From: Paludibacteraceae bacterium
GTDB lineage: Bacteria > Bacteroidota > Bacteroidia > Bacteroidales > Paludibacteraceae
DNA: 62,977 nucleotides
Assembly: GCA_017558065.1 (NCBI GenBank)
Contig: JAFYWK010000018.1
Span: 1 to 62,977, forward strand
Reading direction: 5' to 3'
This document shows, one piece after another, positions 7,558 to 16,251 of this stretch (positions are counted from its first letter, which is position 1; every line of letters begins with the position of its first letter). A program made the position numbers and the translations under genes. Under the pieces are notes generated by a model, which saw only the letters and a program-made list of their open reading frames with translations, did no database searches and was not told where the DNA came from.

Positions 7558-10188
7558 ATGGCAGAGCATAACGATTCAGTGAAACAACATTTGACAGGCA
7601 TGTACCAAGACTGGTTCTTGGACTATGCTTCGTATGTGATATTGGAGCGTGCAGTACCCGCTATCGAAGATGGTCTGAAACCTGTACAACGCCGTATTCT
7701 GCACGCCATGAAAGGTGTGGATGATGGCAAGTACAACAAGGTTGCCAACATCGTGGGTCAAACCATGCAATACCACCCTCACGGTGATGCCAGCATCGGA
7801 GATGCACTTGTGCAACTGGGACAAAAGAACCTGCTCATAGATTGTCAAGGTAACTGGGGAAACATTCTCACTGGCGACGGCGCAGCCGCACCACGTTACA
7901 TAGAGGCAAGATTGAGCAAGTTTGCTCTGGATACGGTCTTCAACCCCAAAACCACACAATGGATGATGTCCTACGATGGACGCAAAAAAGAGCCAATCCA
8001 TCTGCCTATCAAGTTCCCATTGCTACTGGCACAAGGCGTTGAGGGTATTGCCGTGGGTCTCAACTCTAAGATTCTGCCTCACAACTTCTGCGATATTTGC
8101 GATGCCGCTTTAGCCCACCTGCGCGGTGAAGAGTTTCAACTCTATCCCGACTTCCCAACAGGCGGCGAGATAGATGTGAGTCGCTACAACGATGGCGAAC
8201 GTGGCGGCACCGTACGTATCCGTGCTAAAATACAAAAGTCGGACGACAACCGCACACTAATCATCACCGAGATACCCTTTGGTACAACAACAACCAAGAT
8301 CATCGAAACCATCACGCGCGCTGTACAGAAAGGCAAAATCAAAGTACGTAAGGTGGATGACTTCACTGCCGAAGAAGCACGTATCGAAGTGCAACTGGCA
8401 CCAGGTAGTTCGTCCGACAAAACGATAGACGCACTCTACGCGTTCACCGATTGCGAGATAAACATATCGCCTAACTGCTGCGTGGTACAAGATAAGAAAC
8501 CTATCTTCACCACCGTCAGCGAACTGCTCCGAATGTCTGTAGAACACACCAAAGCCCTACTGAAATGGGAATTGGAGATTCTAAAAGCCGAATTAGAGGA
8601 GCAATACTTCTATACCTCGCTCGAGAAAATCTTTATCGAGAACCGTATTTACAAGGAAGAGGGATACGAGACAGCTCCTGACAAAGAGAAACTGATTGCA
8701 TTCGTTGATAAGGCATTAGAGCCATGGAAAGAGAAACTGATTCGTGAAGTACGCCGCGAGGATATAGAACGACTGTTTGAGATTCGCATGATTCGTATCA
8801 CACGCTTCGACTCAAAGAAGGCCGATGAGCTGATGCGCGAATTGGATAAGAAAATCAAAGCAACCATCAAGAACCTCAAAAATCTCAATGACTATACCAT
8901 AGATTGGTTTGATACACTCAAAGCCAAGTATGGACAATTGTATCCACGCCGCACAGAAGTACGCAACTTTGCGAACATCAATATAAAGACCGTAGTAGAA
9001 GCTAACGAGAAACTGTATATCAACCGCGCAGATGGCTTCATTGGTACCGCCCTGAAGAAAGATGAGTTCCTATGCAACTGCTCTAATCTGGACGAAGTAA
9101 TCATTTTCCACAAAGATGGTAAATACAAGATTGTGAAAGTGGCCGACAAGGTGTTCGTTGGATTGGATATTATCCATATAGATATATATCGCAAGAACGA
9201 CAACCGAACCATCTACAATGCTATCTATCGCGATGGAAAAGGCGGCATATACTACATGAAACGTTTTGCGGTAACAGGCGTTGCGCGCGACAAAGAATAT
9301 GACCTCACTCAAGGCAAGCCAGGTTCGCGCGTCATGTACTTCACTGCCAATCCAAACGGCGAGGCAGAAGTGATTAAGATTCAACTCAAACCTGCACTGC
9401 ACCTCAAGAAACTGGAAGTCATCAAGGACCTCAGCGAGTTGGCTATCAAGAGCCGCACCGCACGAGGCAATGTACTCACCAAATACGATGTAAAATCCAT
9501 TACCCTCAAGCAAAAAGGACATTCTACACTTGGCGGACGTAAAGTATGGTTTGACCCAGATATATTGCGCTTGAACTACGATGGACAAGGCAAATACTTA
9601 GGCGAGTTTACAGACGAGGATCGTATCTTGGTGATTACCAATACAGGCGGCTATTACCTCACCAACTTTGATTTGACAGCGCACTTTGACCAAAACATTT
9701 GGCGTATTGAGAAATTCGATAGCGAAAAAGTTTGGTCACTCGCCATGTGGAATGCCGATCTGGGTTACTACTATGGCAAGCGTTTCCAAATGGACGCACA
9801 AGCTAAACTCCAAAATATGTTGGGCGAAAATAGCGACAGCAAGATGACGATTCTGACCGACCGCGAAGAGGCCATCTTCCGTATCACTTTTGTGGACGAA
9901 ACCAAACCAGCCATCGAGGTACAGATGTCCGAGTTTATAGAAGCCAAATCACCCAAAGCAAAAGGAAAACGCTTCTCCACACTGGATATTGCTAAGATAG
10001 AAGACATCACTCCTGAACCAGAACCAGAGCCAGAGATCGAACCAAACGAAGGCGATGAGCAGGCAGAGCCAGCAGGTGATGAAGCGCAAACAACGACCGA
10101 AACGAATGTAGTAGATGTGCCATTCACCATCACCAACGAAGTGCCCGAAGATAGCAAACCCGTGGACGAACAACTGAGTTTGTTCTAA
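7558..10188 (+). CDS. parC: Topoisomerase IV / gyrase-like subunit A
   Basis: 876 residues. This is the DNA-cleaving subunit of a type IIA topoisomerase. The cleavage Tyr is Tyr114 in APRYIEARLS, with GQTMQYHPHGDASI before it and QGVEGIAVGLNSKILPHNF after it. The C-terminal region has the beta-pinwheel character of ParC-type proteins and ends in an acidic tail of Glu-Pro repeats (about 820-876). The Bacteroidota ParC group is commonly annotated only as gyrase/topoisomerase IV subunit A; no GyrA-box is obvious, which favours ParC. It ends at a strong bidirectional terminator facing asd. The parE partner is not in the window. Confidence 0.88.
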   Translation: MAEHNDSVKQHLTGMYQDWFLDYASYVILERAVPAIEDGLKPVQRRILHAMKGVDDGKYNKVANIVGQTMQYHPHGDASIGDALVQLGQKNLLIDCQGNWGNILTGDGAAAPRYIEARLSKFALDTVFNPKTTQWMMSYDGRKKEPIHLPIKFPLLLAQGVEGIAVGLNSKILPHNFCDICDAALAHLRGEEFQLYPDFPTGGEIDVSRYNDGERGGTVRIRAKIQKSDDNRTLIITEIPFGTTTTKIIETITRAVQKGKIKVRKVDDFTAEEARIEVQLAPGSSSDKTIDALYAFTDCEINISPNCCVVQDKKPIFTTVSELLRMSVEHTKALLKWELEILKAELEEQYFYTSLEKIFIENRIYKEEGYETAPDKEKLIAFVDKALEPWKEKLIREVRREDIERLFEIRMIRITRFDSKKADELMRELDKKIKATIKNLKNLNDYTIDWFDTLKAKYGQLYPRRTEVRNFANINIKTVVEANEKLYINRADGFIGTALKKDEFLCNCSNLDEVIIFHKDGKYKIVKVADKVFVGLDIIHIDIYRKNDNRTIYNAIYRDGKGGIYYMKRFAVTGVARDKEYDLTQGKPGSRVMYFTANPNGEAEVIKIQLKPALHLKKLEVIKDLSELAIKSRTARGNVLTKYDVKSITLKQKGHSTLGGRKVWFDPDILRLNYDGQGKYLGEFTDEDRILVITNTGGYYLTNFDLTAHFDQNIWRIEKFDSEKVWSLAMWNADLGYYYGKRFQMDAQAKLQNMLGENSDSKMTILTDREEAIFRITFVDETKPAIEVQMSEFIEAKSPKAKGKRFSTLDIAKIEDITPEPEPEPEIEPNEGDEQAEPAGDEAQTTTETNVVDVPFTITNEVPEDSKPVDEQLSLF

Positions 10189-10209
10189 ACATAAGATAAC
10201 TAAAAAAAC

Positions 10210-10237
10210 AAAAGGTTGCCAATTTGGCAACCTTTTC
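10210..10237 (+). terminator. Bidirectional terminator between parC and asd
   Basis: Perfect 11-bp stem AAAAGGTTGCC / GGCAACCTTTT (10210-10220 and 10226-10236) with a 5-nt loop. The A-run and T-run let it serve both convergent genes. Confidence 0.9.
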
Positions 10238-10253
10238 TGTAAATAGCGTTGTA

Positions 10254-11279
10254 TTATTTCTTAACGACAATCTTCTCAGCAATCTGCACCGCATTCAGCG
10301 CAGCACCTTTGCGGATTTGGTCGCCTACACACCAAAAAGTGATACCATTCTCATTTGCCAAATCACGGCGTATACGACCTACATATACGTCATCAGTACC
10401 ACTCAAGTATAATGGCATAGGGTAAGGGAATGTGCCATTGGACTTAGTAGGATCATCCATTATTTGTACACCTTCTGCATGAGAAAGAGCTTCGCGCACT
10501 TGCTCTGGAGTAAGCGGCTCGGCAGTCTCCACCCAAATTGCCTCTGAGTGCGCACGCAAAGAAGGCACACGCACACAAGTCGCCGACACAGCAATGTCAG
10601 AGTGCATGATCTTGCGCGTCTCGTGGTACATCTTTAACTCTTCTTTGGTGTAGTCATCATCACCAAAGACATCAATCTGAGGAATGAGATTATACGCGAG
10701 TTGGTAAGCAAACTTTTGATGCTTTACTTCTTCACCATTGACAGCTTGGCGGTATTGCTCCTCCAACTCAGCCATTGCACTGGCACCCGCGCCAGAAGCC
10801 GATTGATAAGAAGATACGTGTACGCGCTTGATATGCGAGAGTTCCTCAATGGCCTTCAAGCAGACTGCCATGATGATTGTAGTACAGTTGGGGTTGGCGA
10901 TGATACGTTTCCCACCCTCCTGCAATGCTTGGGCAATGTCGTCAGCATTGAGTTCGGGAACCACCAAAGGTACATTCTCGTCCATACGGAAAGCAGAAGA
11001 ATTGTCAATCATGATTGCTCCATAGCGGGTGATGTCCTCTGCGTATTCCTTAGACACAGAACCACCTGCGGAAACGAAAGCAATATCAATGCCACGGAAG
11101 AGATCACCGTGCTGGAGTAGTTCTACGGTGTATTCCTTGCCGCAGAACGTATATGTAGTGCCCGCAGAACGTGCGGAACCGAATAGTCGAAGGGAAGTGA
11201 TAGGAAATTGGCGCTGAGCCAATATTGAAAGGAGTTCTTGTCCTACGGCGCCTGATGCGCCCACGATAGCTATATTCAT
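10254..11279 (-). CDS. asd: Aspartate-semialdehyde dehydrogenase
   Basis: 341 residues from ATG 11279 ([17 protein letters not shown]). The longer frame to 11390 would begin inside a hairpin and repeat region and lacks family similarity. The enzyme reduces aspartyl phosphate to the semialdehyde for lysine/diaminopimelate, threonine and methionine synthesis. GASGAVG at 7-13 binds NADP, Cys132 in [10 protein letters not shown] is the catalytic nucleophile, and the C-terminal part carries the active-site His in [13 protein letters not shown]. The leader is unusual: five 11-bp repeats then a hairpin. Confidence 0.93.
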   Translation of the reverse strand: MNIAIVGASGAVGQELLSILAQRQFPITSLRLFGSARSAGTTYTFCGKEYTVELLQHGDLFRGIDIAFVSAGGSVSKEYAEDITRYGAIMIDNSSAFRMDENVPLVVPELNADDIAQALQEGGKRIIANPNCTTIIMAVCLKAIEELSHIKRVHVSSYQSASGAGASAMAELEEQYRQAVNGEEVKHQKFAYQLAYNLIPQIDVFGDDDYTKEELKMYHETRKIMHSDIAVSATCVRVPSLRAHSEAIWVETAEPLTPEQVREALSHAEGVQIMDDPTKSNGTFPYPMPLYLSGTDDVYVGRIRRDLANENGITFWCVGDQIRKGAALNAVQIAEKIVVKK

Positions 11280-11297
11280 AGTAGTTGGATGAGATTG

Positions 11298-11352
11298 GAA
11301 TTGTGCGTGTATTGTCCGTCTATTGTGCGTGAATAGTGCGTCTATTGTGCGT
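11298..11352. repeat. 5 x 11-bp repeat in the asd leader
   Basis: Plus-strand units GAATTGTGCGT, GTATTGTCCGT, CTATTGTGCGT, GAATAGTGCGT, CTATTGTGCGT. The core TTGTGCGT recurs every 11 bp. It ends 18 bp from the asd start codon. Confidence 0.9.
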
Positions 11353-11365
11353 AATTGACGGCTAA

Positions 11366-11398
11366 AATAGAGCCGTTTGGCAAATGCCAAACAGCCCT
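11366..11398 (-). terminator. Hairpin downstream of the winged-helix gene, probable terminator
   Basis: On the minus strand GGCTGTTTGGC pairs with GCCAAACGGCT around an ATTT loop, followed by CTATTTT. It lies just after the winged-helix gene and immediately before the asd repeat leader. The same hairpin-then-repeat order occurs elsewhere in the window, so termination may not be its only role. Confidence 0.6.
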
Positions 11399-11409
11399 AA
11401 GAATAACAA

Positions 11410-11604
11410 TTAAAGCAAAGAAATAGTCAATTCTTCTGCCTCTTCGAAAGCGATTTTACCTTCGCGAGCCAACCAGCCCAAAGCGAGGTTCAAATCGTCG
11501 TTTTTCAATTTTGTAGCTTTCTTCAAAGCTTTGAGTGTGAGAGCACCACCTTGTAATGCATTCCAGATCAAACCTGCGTTCTCACCAATTTTAGTTGTAA
11601 TCAT
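11410..11604 (-). CDS. Small winged helix-turn-helix protein
   Basis: 64 residues, all of it one winged-helix domain: GENAGLIWNALQ, LTLKALKKATKLKNDDLNLA as the recognition region, ALGWLAREGKIAFEE as wing and final helix. It belongs to the short winged-helix family common in Bacteroidota and may act as a DNA-binding regulator or nucleoid-associated factor; no target is apparent. It lies between fabF and asd. Its 5' side (11605-11702) carries a hairpin/repeat/hairpin element. Confidence 0.8.
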   Translation of the reverse strand: MITTKIGENAGLIWNALQGGALTLKALKKATKLKNDDLNLALGWLAREGKIAFEEAEELTISLL

Positions 11605-11638
11605 AATACCTTAAAAAATAAAACAGTTAATATATAAT

Positions 11639-11718
11639 GTGGCTGAGCCACGTTTCAAAAGTTTCAAAAGTTTCATGCAGCAAAGCTGCTGGTTTCAATG
11701 CTTCAAAGTTTTTTGAAG
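11639..11718. repeat. Hairpin - 9-bp repeat - hairpin element between fabF and the winged-helix gene
   Basis: In order on the plus strand: hairpin GTGGCT/AGCCAC (11639-11651), units GTTTCAAAA, GTTTCAAAA, GTTTCATGC (11652-11678), hairpin GCAGC-AAA-GCTGC (11677-11689), two more TTTCAA-like words, and an inverted repeat CTTCAAA/TTTGAAG (11701-11718) that spans the fabF stop codon. Confidence 0.8.
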
Positions 11719-12956
11719 AGCAAGCATGCGTTGTGACCACCAAAGCCAAAATTATTACACATGGCATAGTGGATATCCCGCTGCTGTGCTTGATTGAAAG
11801 TGAAATTGAGTTTATAATCAATATTCGGATCCTCATCCCCCTCTTCATGGTTGATAGTAGGAGTGACTACCCCATGTTGCATAGAGAGGATAGAAATAAT
11901 AGCTTCTACCGCTCCTGTACCCCCCAAAAGATGCCCTGTCATGGATTTGGATGAAGTCAGCGAGATATTGTATGCATGTTCACCAAACACATCTTTGACG
12001 GCTTTCAACTCTGCCAAATCACCAATCGGGGTAGAAGTACCATGTGTATTGATATAATCCACCTCATCAGGTTTGATACCTGCTTCATTGATGGCGAGTT
12101 GCATAGCATTTTGTGCTCCCGTTCCCTCAGGATCAGATGCAGTCAAGTGATAAGCGTCAGAAGTCAAACCGACACCGATAAGTTCGGCGTAAATGTGTGC
12201 ACCACGCGCCTTAGCGTGCTCATACTCCTCTAGCACCAGCGTTCCAGCACCTTCACCTAAGACAAAGCCATCGCGCGAAGCAGAGAAGGGACGGCATGCA
12301 GTTTCGGGCGAGTCATTGCGGGTTGATAGAGCATGCAATGCATTGAAACCACCTATGCCTGACACTTCAACAGCAGCCTCTGTTCCGCCTGAAATCATCA
12401 CATCTGCCAAGCCCATTCGTATTTGATAATACGCACCAGCAATAGCATGCGCAGAAGAGGCACAAGCCGAAGTAGTAGCATAGTTCACGCCTTTGAATCC
12501 ATATCGAATAGCCAAGAGTCCAGCTGCCATATTGGTAATACACATTGGGATGAAAAATGGGCTGTGACGAGGTGTACCATCTCCTGCACCATATCCACCA
12601 ATATTCACATCTAAGGTGTGAACACCACCCATACCACTACCATATATGATACCGCAACGAAGTGCATCCTCCTGATTCACATCAATCTGCGCATCTAACA
12701 TGGCTTCCTCAGCCGATTTGATAGCATAGTGGATACAACGATCATATCGTCTCGCCTCCTTGGGATCAAGGATAGATGATATATCTAAATTCTTTACTTC
12801 ACACGCGAATCGTGTCTTGAATTTAGATGCATCGAAATGAGTGATGGAATCCGCTCCACTCTTACCCATTAGAAGATTCTCCCAAGATGTAGGAACATCG
12901 TTTCCCAACGGTGTTACCATTCCTATACCAGTAATAACAACTCTTCTCTTCTCCAT
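11703..12956 (-). CDS. fabF: 3-oxoacyl-ACP synthase II
   Basis: 417 residues. It condenses malonyl-ACP with acyl-ACP in fatty-acid elongation. The catalytic Cys165 lies in TTSACASSAHAIAG, the two active-site His lie in INTHGTSTPIGD (about 304) and SMTGHLLGGTGAVEA (about 341), and RRVVITGIGMVTPLGND opens the protein. It follows acpP by 70 bp on the same strand, the usual partner order. The rnc gene that often follows fabF in Bacteroidota is absent here. The last codons and stop form one arm of an inverted repeat. Confidence 0.95.
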   Translation of the reverse strand: MEKRRVVITGIGMVTPLGNDVPTSWENLLMGKSGADSITHFDASKFKTRFACEVKNLDISSILDPKEARRYDRCIHYAIKSAEEAMLDAQIDVNQEDALRCGIIYGSGMGGVHTLDVNIGGYGAGDGTPRHSPFFIPMCITNMAAGLLAIRYGFKGVNYATTSACASSAHAIAGAYYQIRMGLADVMISGGTEAAVEVSGIGGFNALHALSTRNDSPETACRPFSASRDGFVLGEGAGTLVLEEYEHAKARGAHIYAELIGVGLTSDAYHLTASDPEGTGAQNAMQLAINEAGIKPDEVDYINTHGTSTPIGDLAELKAVKDVFGEHAYNISLTSSKSMTGHLLGGTGAVEAIISILSMQHGVVTPTINHEEGDEDPNIDYKLNFTFNQAQQRDIHYAMCNNFGFGGHNACLLFKKL

Positions 12957-13026
12957 ATAACATCAACAACAGCGAGTCCACAGTAAAAAACCGCAAACTC
13001 GCTAATGAAAAAATTAGATAGGCGAA

Positions 13027-13263
13027 TTAAGCCTGAAGTTTCTCAATGTAATCAATTACGTCCTTTACAGTGTTGATTTTTTGAGTATCCTCATCTGGAA
13101 TAGAAATACCAAATTCCTTCTCAAATTCCATGATCAACTCTACTGTATCCAATGAGTCTGCATTAAGATCTGCTGTAAAACTTGCCTCTGGAGTAACTTG
13201 TGATTCTTCAACACCAAGTTTGTCCACGATGATTGCTTTTACTTTTGCTTCAATTTCAGCCAT
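13027..13263 (-). CDS. acpP: Acyl carrier protein
   Basis: 78 residues, acidic. The 4'-phosphopantetheine attachment site is Ser37 in [13 protein letters not shown]. Helices and length match fatty-acid ACP. It is the first gene of the acpP-fabF unit, with a promoter at 13337-13368. The ATG at 13263 has an A-rich leader and no Shine-Dalgarno site. Confidence 0.96.
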   Translation of the reverse strand: MAEIEAKVKAIIVDKLGVEESQVTPEASFTADLNADSLDTVELIMEFEKEFGISIPDEDTQKINTVKDVIDYIEKLQA

Positions 13264-13336
13264 AATGTTAATGATTTTTGTTATTAATAATTATATATTT
13301 TTTCTTCTTCCTTTGATTACTGCACAAAATCGGGTG

Positions 13337-13368
13337 CAAAGTAACAACTTTTTTTTCGATTTTCCAAA
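13337..13368 (-). promoter_or_regulatory. Promoter for acpP-fabF
   Basis: Minus-strand TTTG (13368-13365), 20 bp, TTACTTTG (13344-13337). The -7 box has one mismatch to TAnnTTTG. Confidence 0.6.
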
Positions 13369-13389
13369 TTTTTAGGCATAAATCTGCAA

Positions 13390-14238
13390 TTATTCCGCTA
13401 TTTTAAGCAAAATTTTGCCAATTCTGGCTCCAGACTTGCCCATCTGCGACAATAAAACACTATCGCCATCTAAATTTTCAACATACCTATTTGTGACCAC
13501 TTTATGGGTATGTCCCCCCACAATCACATCAATATTGCGTGTCGCTTTAGCCAACGCTACATCGGATATTTGTTCATCACTTATGGCATCAGTACCAAGA
13601 TGGCTGAGGCATATGACGACATCGCATTGATGTTGTTTCTTCAACTCGTCAGCTGCTTTTTGCACCACAGGTATAGGTTCTAAATAGCGAAGTGGATAAA
13701 AATTCTTATCAGCAACCAATCCCTTTGGATTGACACCTACACCTAATATACCTACGCGGACGCCCGCGCGCGCGAGCACCACATAAGGACGAACAATACC
13801 CTCCAATGGCGTGTTTCGCACATCGTAATTGGTGGAAACCACTGCAAAATCGGCATCTCGCAAAACACTTGCCAACGTATCTACTCCATTATCAAACTCA
13901 TGATTGCCCAGTGTCACGGCATCGTACCCCATCCTATTAAACGCCTCTACTTCCATTCTTCCTCGATAGAAATTAAAATAGGGTGTCCCTTGACAAAAAT
14001 CGCCCGCATCCACAAGAATCAGGTTGGGATTAGCCTCTCGCTCCTGCTGTATGAGCCCCATTCTTCTTGCATAGCCAGCATGATCACCATCACGTTTTCC
14101 CGCTGCGATAGGTTCTATCTGCGAATGTGTATCGTTGGTATGCAAGATAACCAATGTATCGGTGGCAGAAGAACAAGCAGCACAGAGGATGCTCAACAGT
14201 AGCCCCATACAACCATTAAAAACGCTTTTGTACTTCAT
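13390..14238 (-). CDS. 5'-nucleotidase-type metallophosphatase lipoprotein (N-terminal domain only)
   Basis: 282 residues from ATG 14238, chosen because MKYKSVFNGCMGLLLSILCAAC gives a lipoprotein signal with a lipobox cysteine (ILCAAC). Metal-binding motifs of the calcineurin-like fold are present: HTNDTHSQI, VDAGDFCQG, LGNHEFDNG, CLSHLGTD and IVGGHTHKV. This equals the N-terminal domain of periplasmic UshA-type nucleotidases; the substrate-binding C-terminal domain is missing. In Bacteroides the two halves can be separate neighbouring genes, but no C-terminal half is seen here. The start overlaps the end of mutL by 23 bp. Confidence 0.82.
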   Translation of the reverse strand: MKYKSVFNGCMGLLLSILCAACSSATDTLVILHTNDTHSQIEPIAAGKRDGDHAGYARRMGLIQQEREANPNLILVDAGDFCQGTPYFNFYRGRMEVEAFNRMGYDAVTLGNHEFDNGVDTLASVLRDADFAVVSTNYDVRNTPLEGIVRPYVVLARAGVRVGILGVGVNPKGLVADKNFYPLRYLEPIPVVQKAADELKKQHQCDVVICLSHLGTDAISDEQISDVALAKATRNIDVIVGGHTHKVVTNRYVENLDGDSVLLSQMGKSGARIGKILLKIAE

Positions 14239-16015
14239 CGAGTGTAAGAATTGTAAAAATAGTTTGACCATTATTGAGGTATTGTACTGAATAATTTTCG
14301 TTGAAACGAATCAGCAAGTCGCGCATCTCCATGTCAGTGAGAGACTTACCCAGAGGTATTGCCATCTTATCCGCAAGGGTCAAGGTCATTGCTTCTTGCC
14401 ACTGAAGAGCCACATTAGAACCAGTGTCTTGCACTTGATGAATGACTTGCAGAAGCGTATCAATCGGATTCACTTGTCCGAGTTGCATAGGCACCGCTGT
14501 GATGGTATATGCATTGGGCGATAACTGTTCCAACGCAAAACCCATCACTTGCAAATCGCTCTGCAAGGATTGCAGTGTCGTCATATCTGCATTGGAGAGT
14601 TCAATCACTTCGGGGAAAAGCAGAGATTGGGATATTCCTTTACGCTCCTTCAATTGAGACAACAATTCCTTGTACAAGACAGCCGTATGAGCACGATGTT
14701 GGTGAACCAGCATTAATCCCTGCTCCGTAGGCAGCACAATATACTTATTTTGCCACTGCATCAATGGGGTGGTATCCGTAATGGATGGCAATGTGAATAA
14801 CTGTTGAGGAGCCGGCTCAGAAGTTGGTTCGTAGGAAGATGGCACATACAGTTTCTCCCAGCCAGTTGCGGCAGACTGTTGTTGGTGTGAAGATGGTTTC
14901 TTAAAAGGATTATAAGAAGGGTCCACCTGTAAACGCGGCATGGCAATCGTAGTTGGCTTAGGAGAGGTCTGCGGCATCTCAATACGCGTTTCTGATGTAA
15001 AATCCAAGGATGGCGTAATATTAAACTTGCCCAAAGACTCGCGCACCGCAGCCAGCAGTATTTGGAATATGGCTTGCTCATCAGCAAACTTGATTTCCGT
15101 CTTTGTGGGATGTATATTCACATCTATCGCATCTGGTTGAATATCAAAATAGATGAAATACGAAGGGACAGTTTCCGCAGCTAACAGTCCAGAATACGCG
15201 GTAAGAATGGCCTTATGAAAATAAGGATGACGCATAAATCGCCCGTTCACGAAGAAATATTGATGGCTATTTTTCGTCGCCATCTCGGGTTTCCCGACAA
15301 AACCATAGATATTGACCAATTCGGTGTTAGCAGAAACATCAACGAGCTGGCTTGTGAAAGGTTTGGAGGTATGCCCAAACACATTCTCTATCCGCTGCTT
15401 CATAGAAGAAATAGGAAGCTCGGATATTATTTCGTCATTATTGACCAGAGTGAATTGCACTCCAGGATAGACCAATGCGATACGATTGTACTCAGTTTGA
15501 ATATTTCGCATTTCGGTCTGGTCTGTCTTCAGAAAGCGTCGTCTTGCAGGCACATTATAGAACAGATTCTTCACACGAATATTCGTGCCCACAGGACATT
15601 GCACCACCTCTTGCGCCATGACATCAGAGCCAGCTATTTCCAGACGCGTTCCCATTTCATCTTCAGGTCGCCGCGTAGTGACCTCCACATGAGCAACCGC
15701 GCAGATACTGGCCAATGCCTCTCCGCGGAATCCCATTGTACGAAGCTGAAAAAGGTCAGATGCTTGTTGAATCTTAGATGTAGCATGGCGTTCGAATGCC
15801 ATACGCGCATCTGTTGGGCTCATACCTTTTCCATCATCAATCACCTGTAGCAAGGTACGTCCACCATCTCGTACCAGAACACGGATGTGTGTAGCACCTG
15901 CATCCAGCGAATTTTCCACCAACTCTTTTAGACAAGATGCTGGACGCTGAATCACCTCGCCAGCCGCAATTTGGTTGGCCACATTATCAGGCAACAGATG
16001 AATAATATCACTCAT
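14216..16015 (-). CDS. mutL: DNA mismatch repair protein MutL
   Basis: 599 residues from ATG 16015 (MSDIIHLLPDNVANQIAAGE). The upstream gene stops with a 4-bp overlap at this ATG. GHKL ATPase motifs are clear: ELVENSLDAGA, DDGKGM, TMGFRGEALASI and GTNIRVKNLFYNVPARRRFL. A low-complexity linker with Gln, Ser and Pro follows near 345-415, then the dimerisation domain. The endonuclease motif DQHA-x2-E-x4-E is degenerate here (VHQHRAHTAVLYKE), lacking the first Asp and an acidic residue. Nicking by this MutL is therefore doubtful. Confidence 0.92.
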   Translation of the reverse strand: MSDIIHLLPDNVANQIAAGEVIQRPASCLKELVENSLDAGATHIRVLVRDGGRTLLQVIDDGKGMSPTDARMAFERHATSKIQQASDLFQLRTMGFRGEALASICAVAHVEVTTRRPEDEMGTRLEIAGSDVMAQEVVQCPVGTNIRVKNLFYNVPARRRFLKTDQTEMRNIQTEYNRIALVYPGVQFTLVNNDEIISELPISSMKQRIENVFGHTSKPFTSQLVDVSANTELVNIYGFVGKPEMATKNSHQYFFVNGRFMRHPYFHKAILTAYSGLLAAETVPSYFIYFDIQPDAIDVNIHPTKTEIKFADEQAIFQILLAAVRESLGKFNITPSLDFTSETRIEMPQTSPKPTTIAMPRLQVDPSYNPFKKPSSHQQQSAATGWEKLYVPSSYEPTSEPAPQQLFTLPSITDTTPLMQWQNKYIVLPTEQGLMLVHQHRAHTAVLYKELLSQLKERKGISQSLLFPEVIELSNADMTTLQSLQSDLQVMGFALEQLSPNAYTITAVPMQLGQVNPIDTLLQVIHQVQDTGSNVALQWQEAMTLTLADKMAIPLGKSLTDMEMRDLLIRFNENYSVQYLNNGQTIFTILTLDEVQKRF

Positions 16016-16251
16016 AGAAAATAGTAAAAGACAACCAACAGCATGAACAATAGCGCAACCCACAATAGGAGTTTGGATTTACGCTGTTTTTGCTCTTTTC
16101 GCTTGTATGTATTCAACTCGTGTGTCTCACGAAAGGAGCCACGATGAAGACGCGCAAGTTTCTCCTTGCGCGCCTCCTTCTCTTTGTCATAGTAGATGGG
16201 GCGATAATCCCACCCACGGGGTTTGGGTACTTTAGGAAAAAGAACCGACAT
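16012..16251 (-). CDS. Small basic single-pass membrane protein
   Basis: 79 residues: a basic, Tyr-rich N-terminus (KPRGWDYRPIYYDKEKEARK), a Lys/Arg/Glu helix, and one C-terminal membrane helix (LLLWVALLFMLLVVFYYFL). It is probably tail-anchored with its charged part in the cytoplasm. The start overlaps the stop of the OmpA/TPR gene (TAATG) and its stop overlaps the mutL ATG (ATGA), so it is translated between them. The function is unknown. Confidence 0.75.
   Translation of the reverse strand: MSVLFPKVPKPRGWDYRPIYYDKEKEARKEKLARLHRGSFRETHELNTYKRKEQKQRKSKLLLWVALLFMLLVVFYYFL

Noticed and set aside
11280-11390. N-terminal extension of asd
   Set aside because: It would start inside a hairpin and translate 11-bp repeats. 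The family start [10 protein letters not shown] is at 11279.
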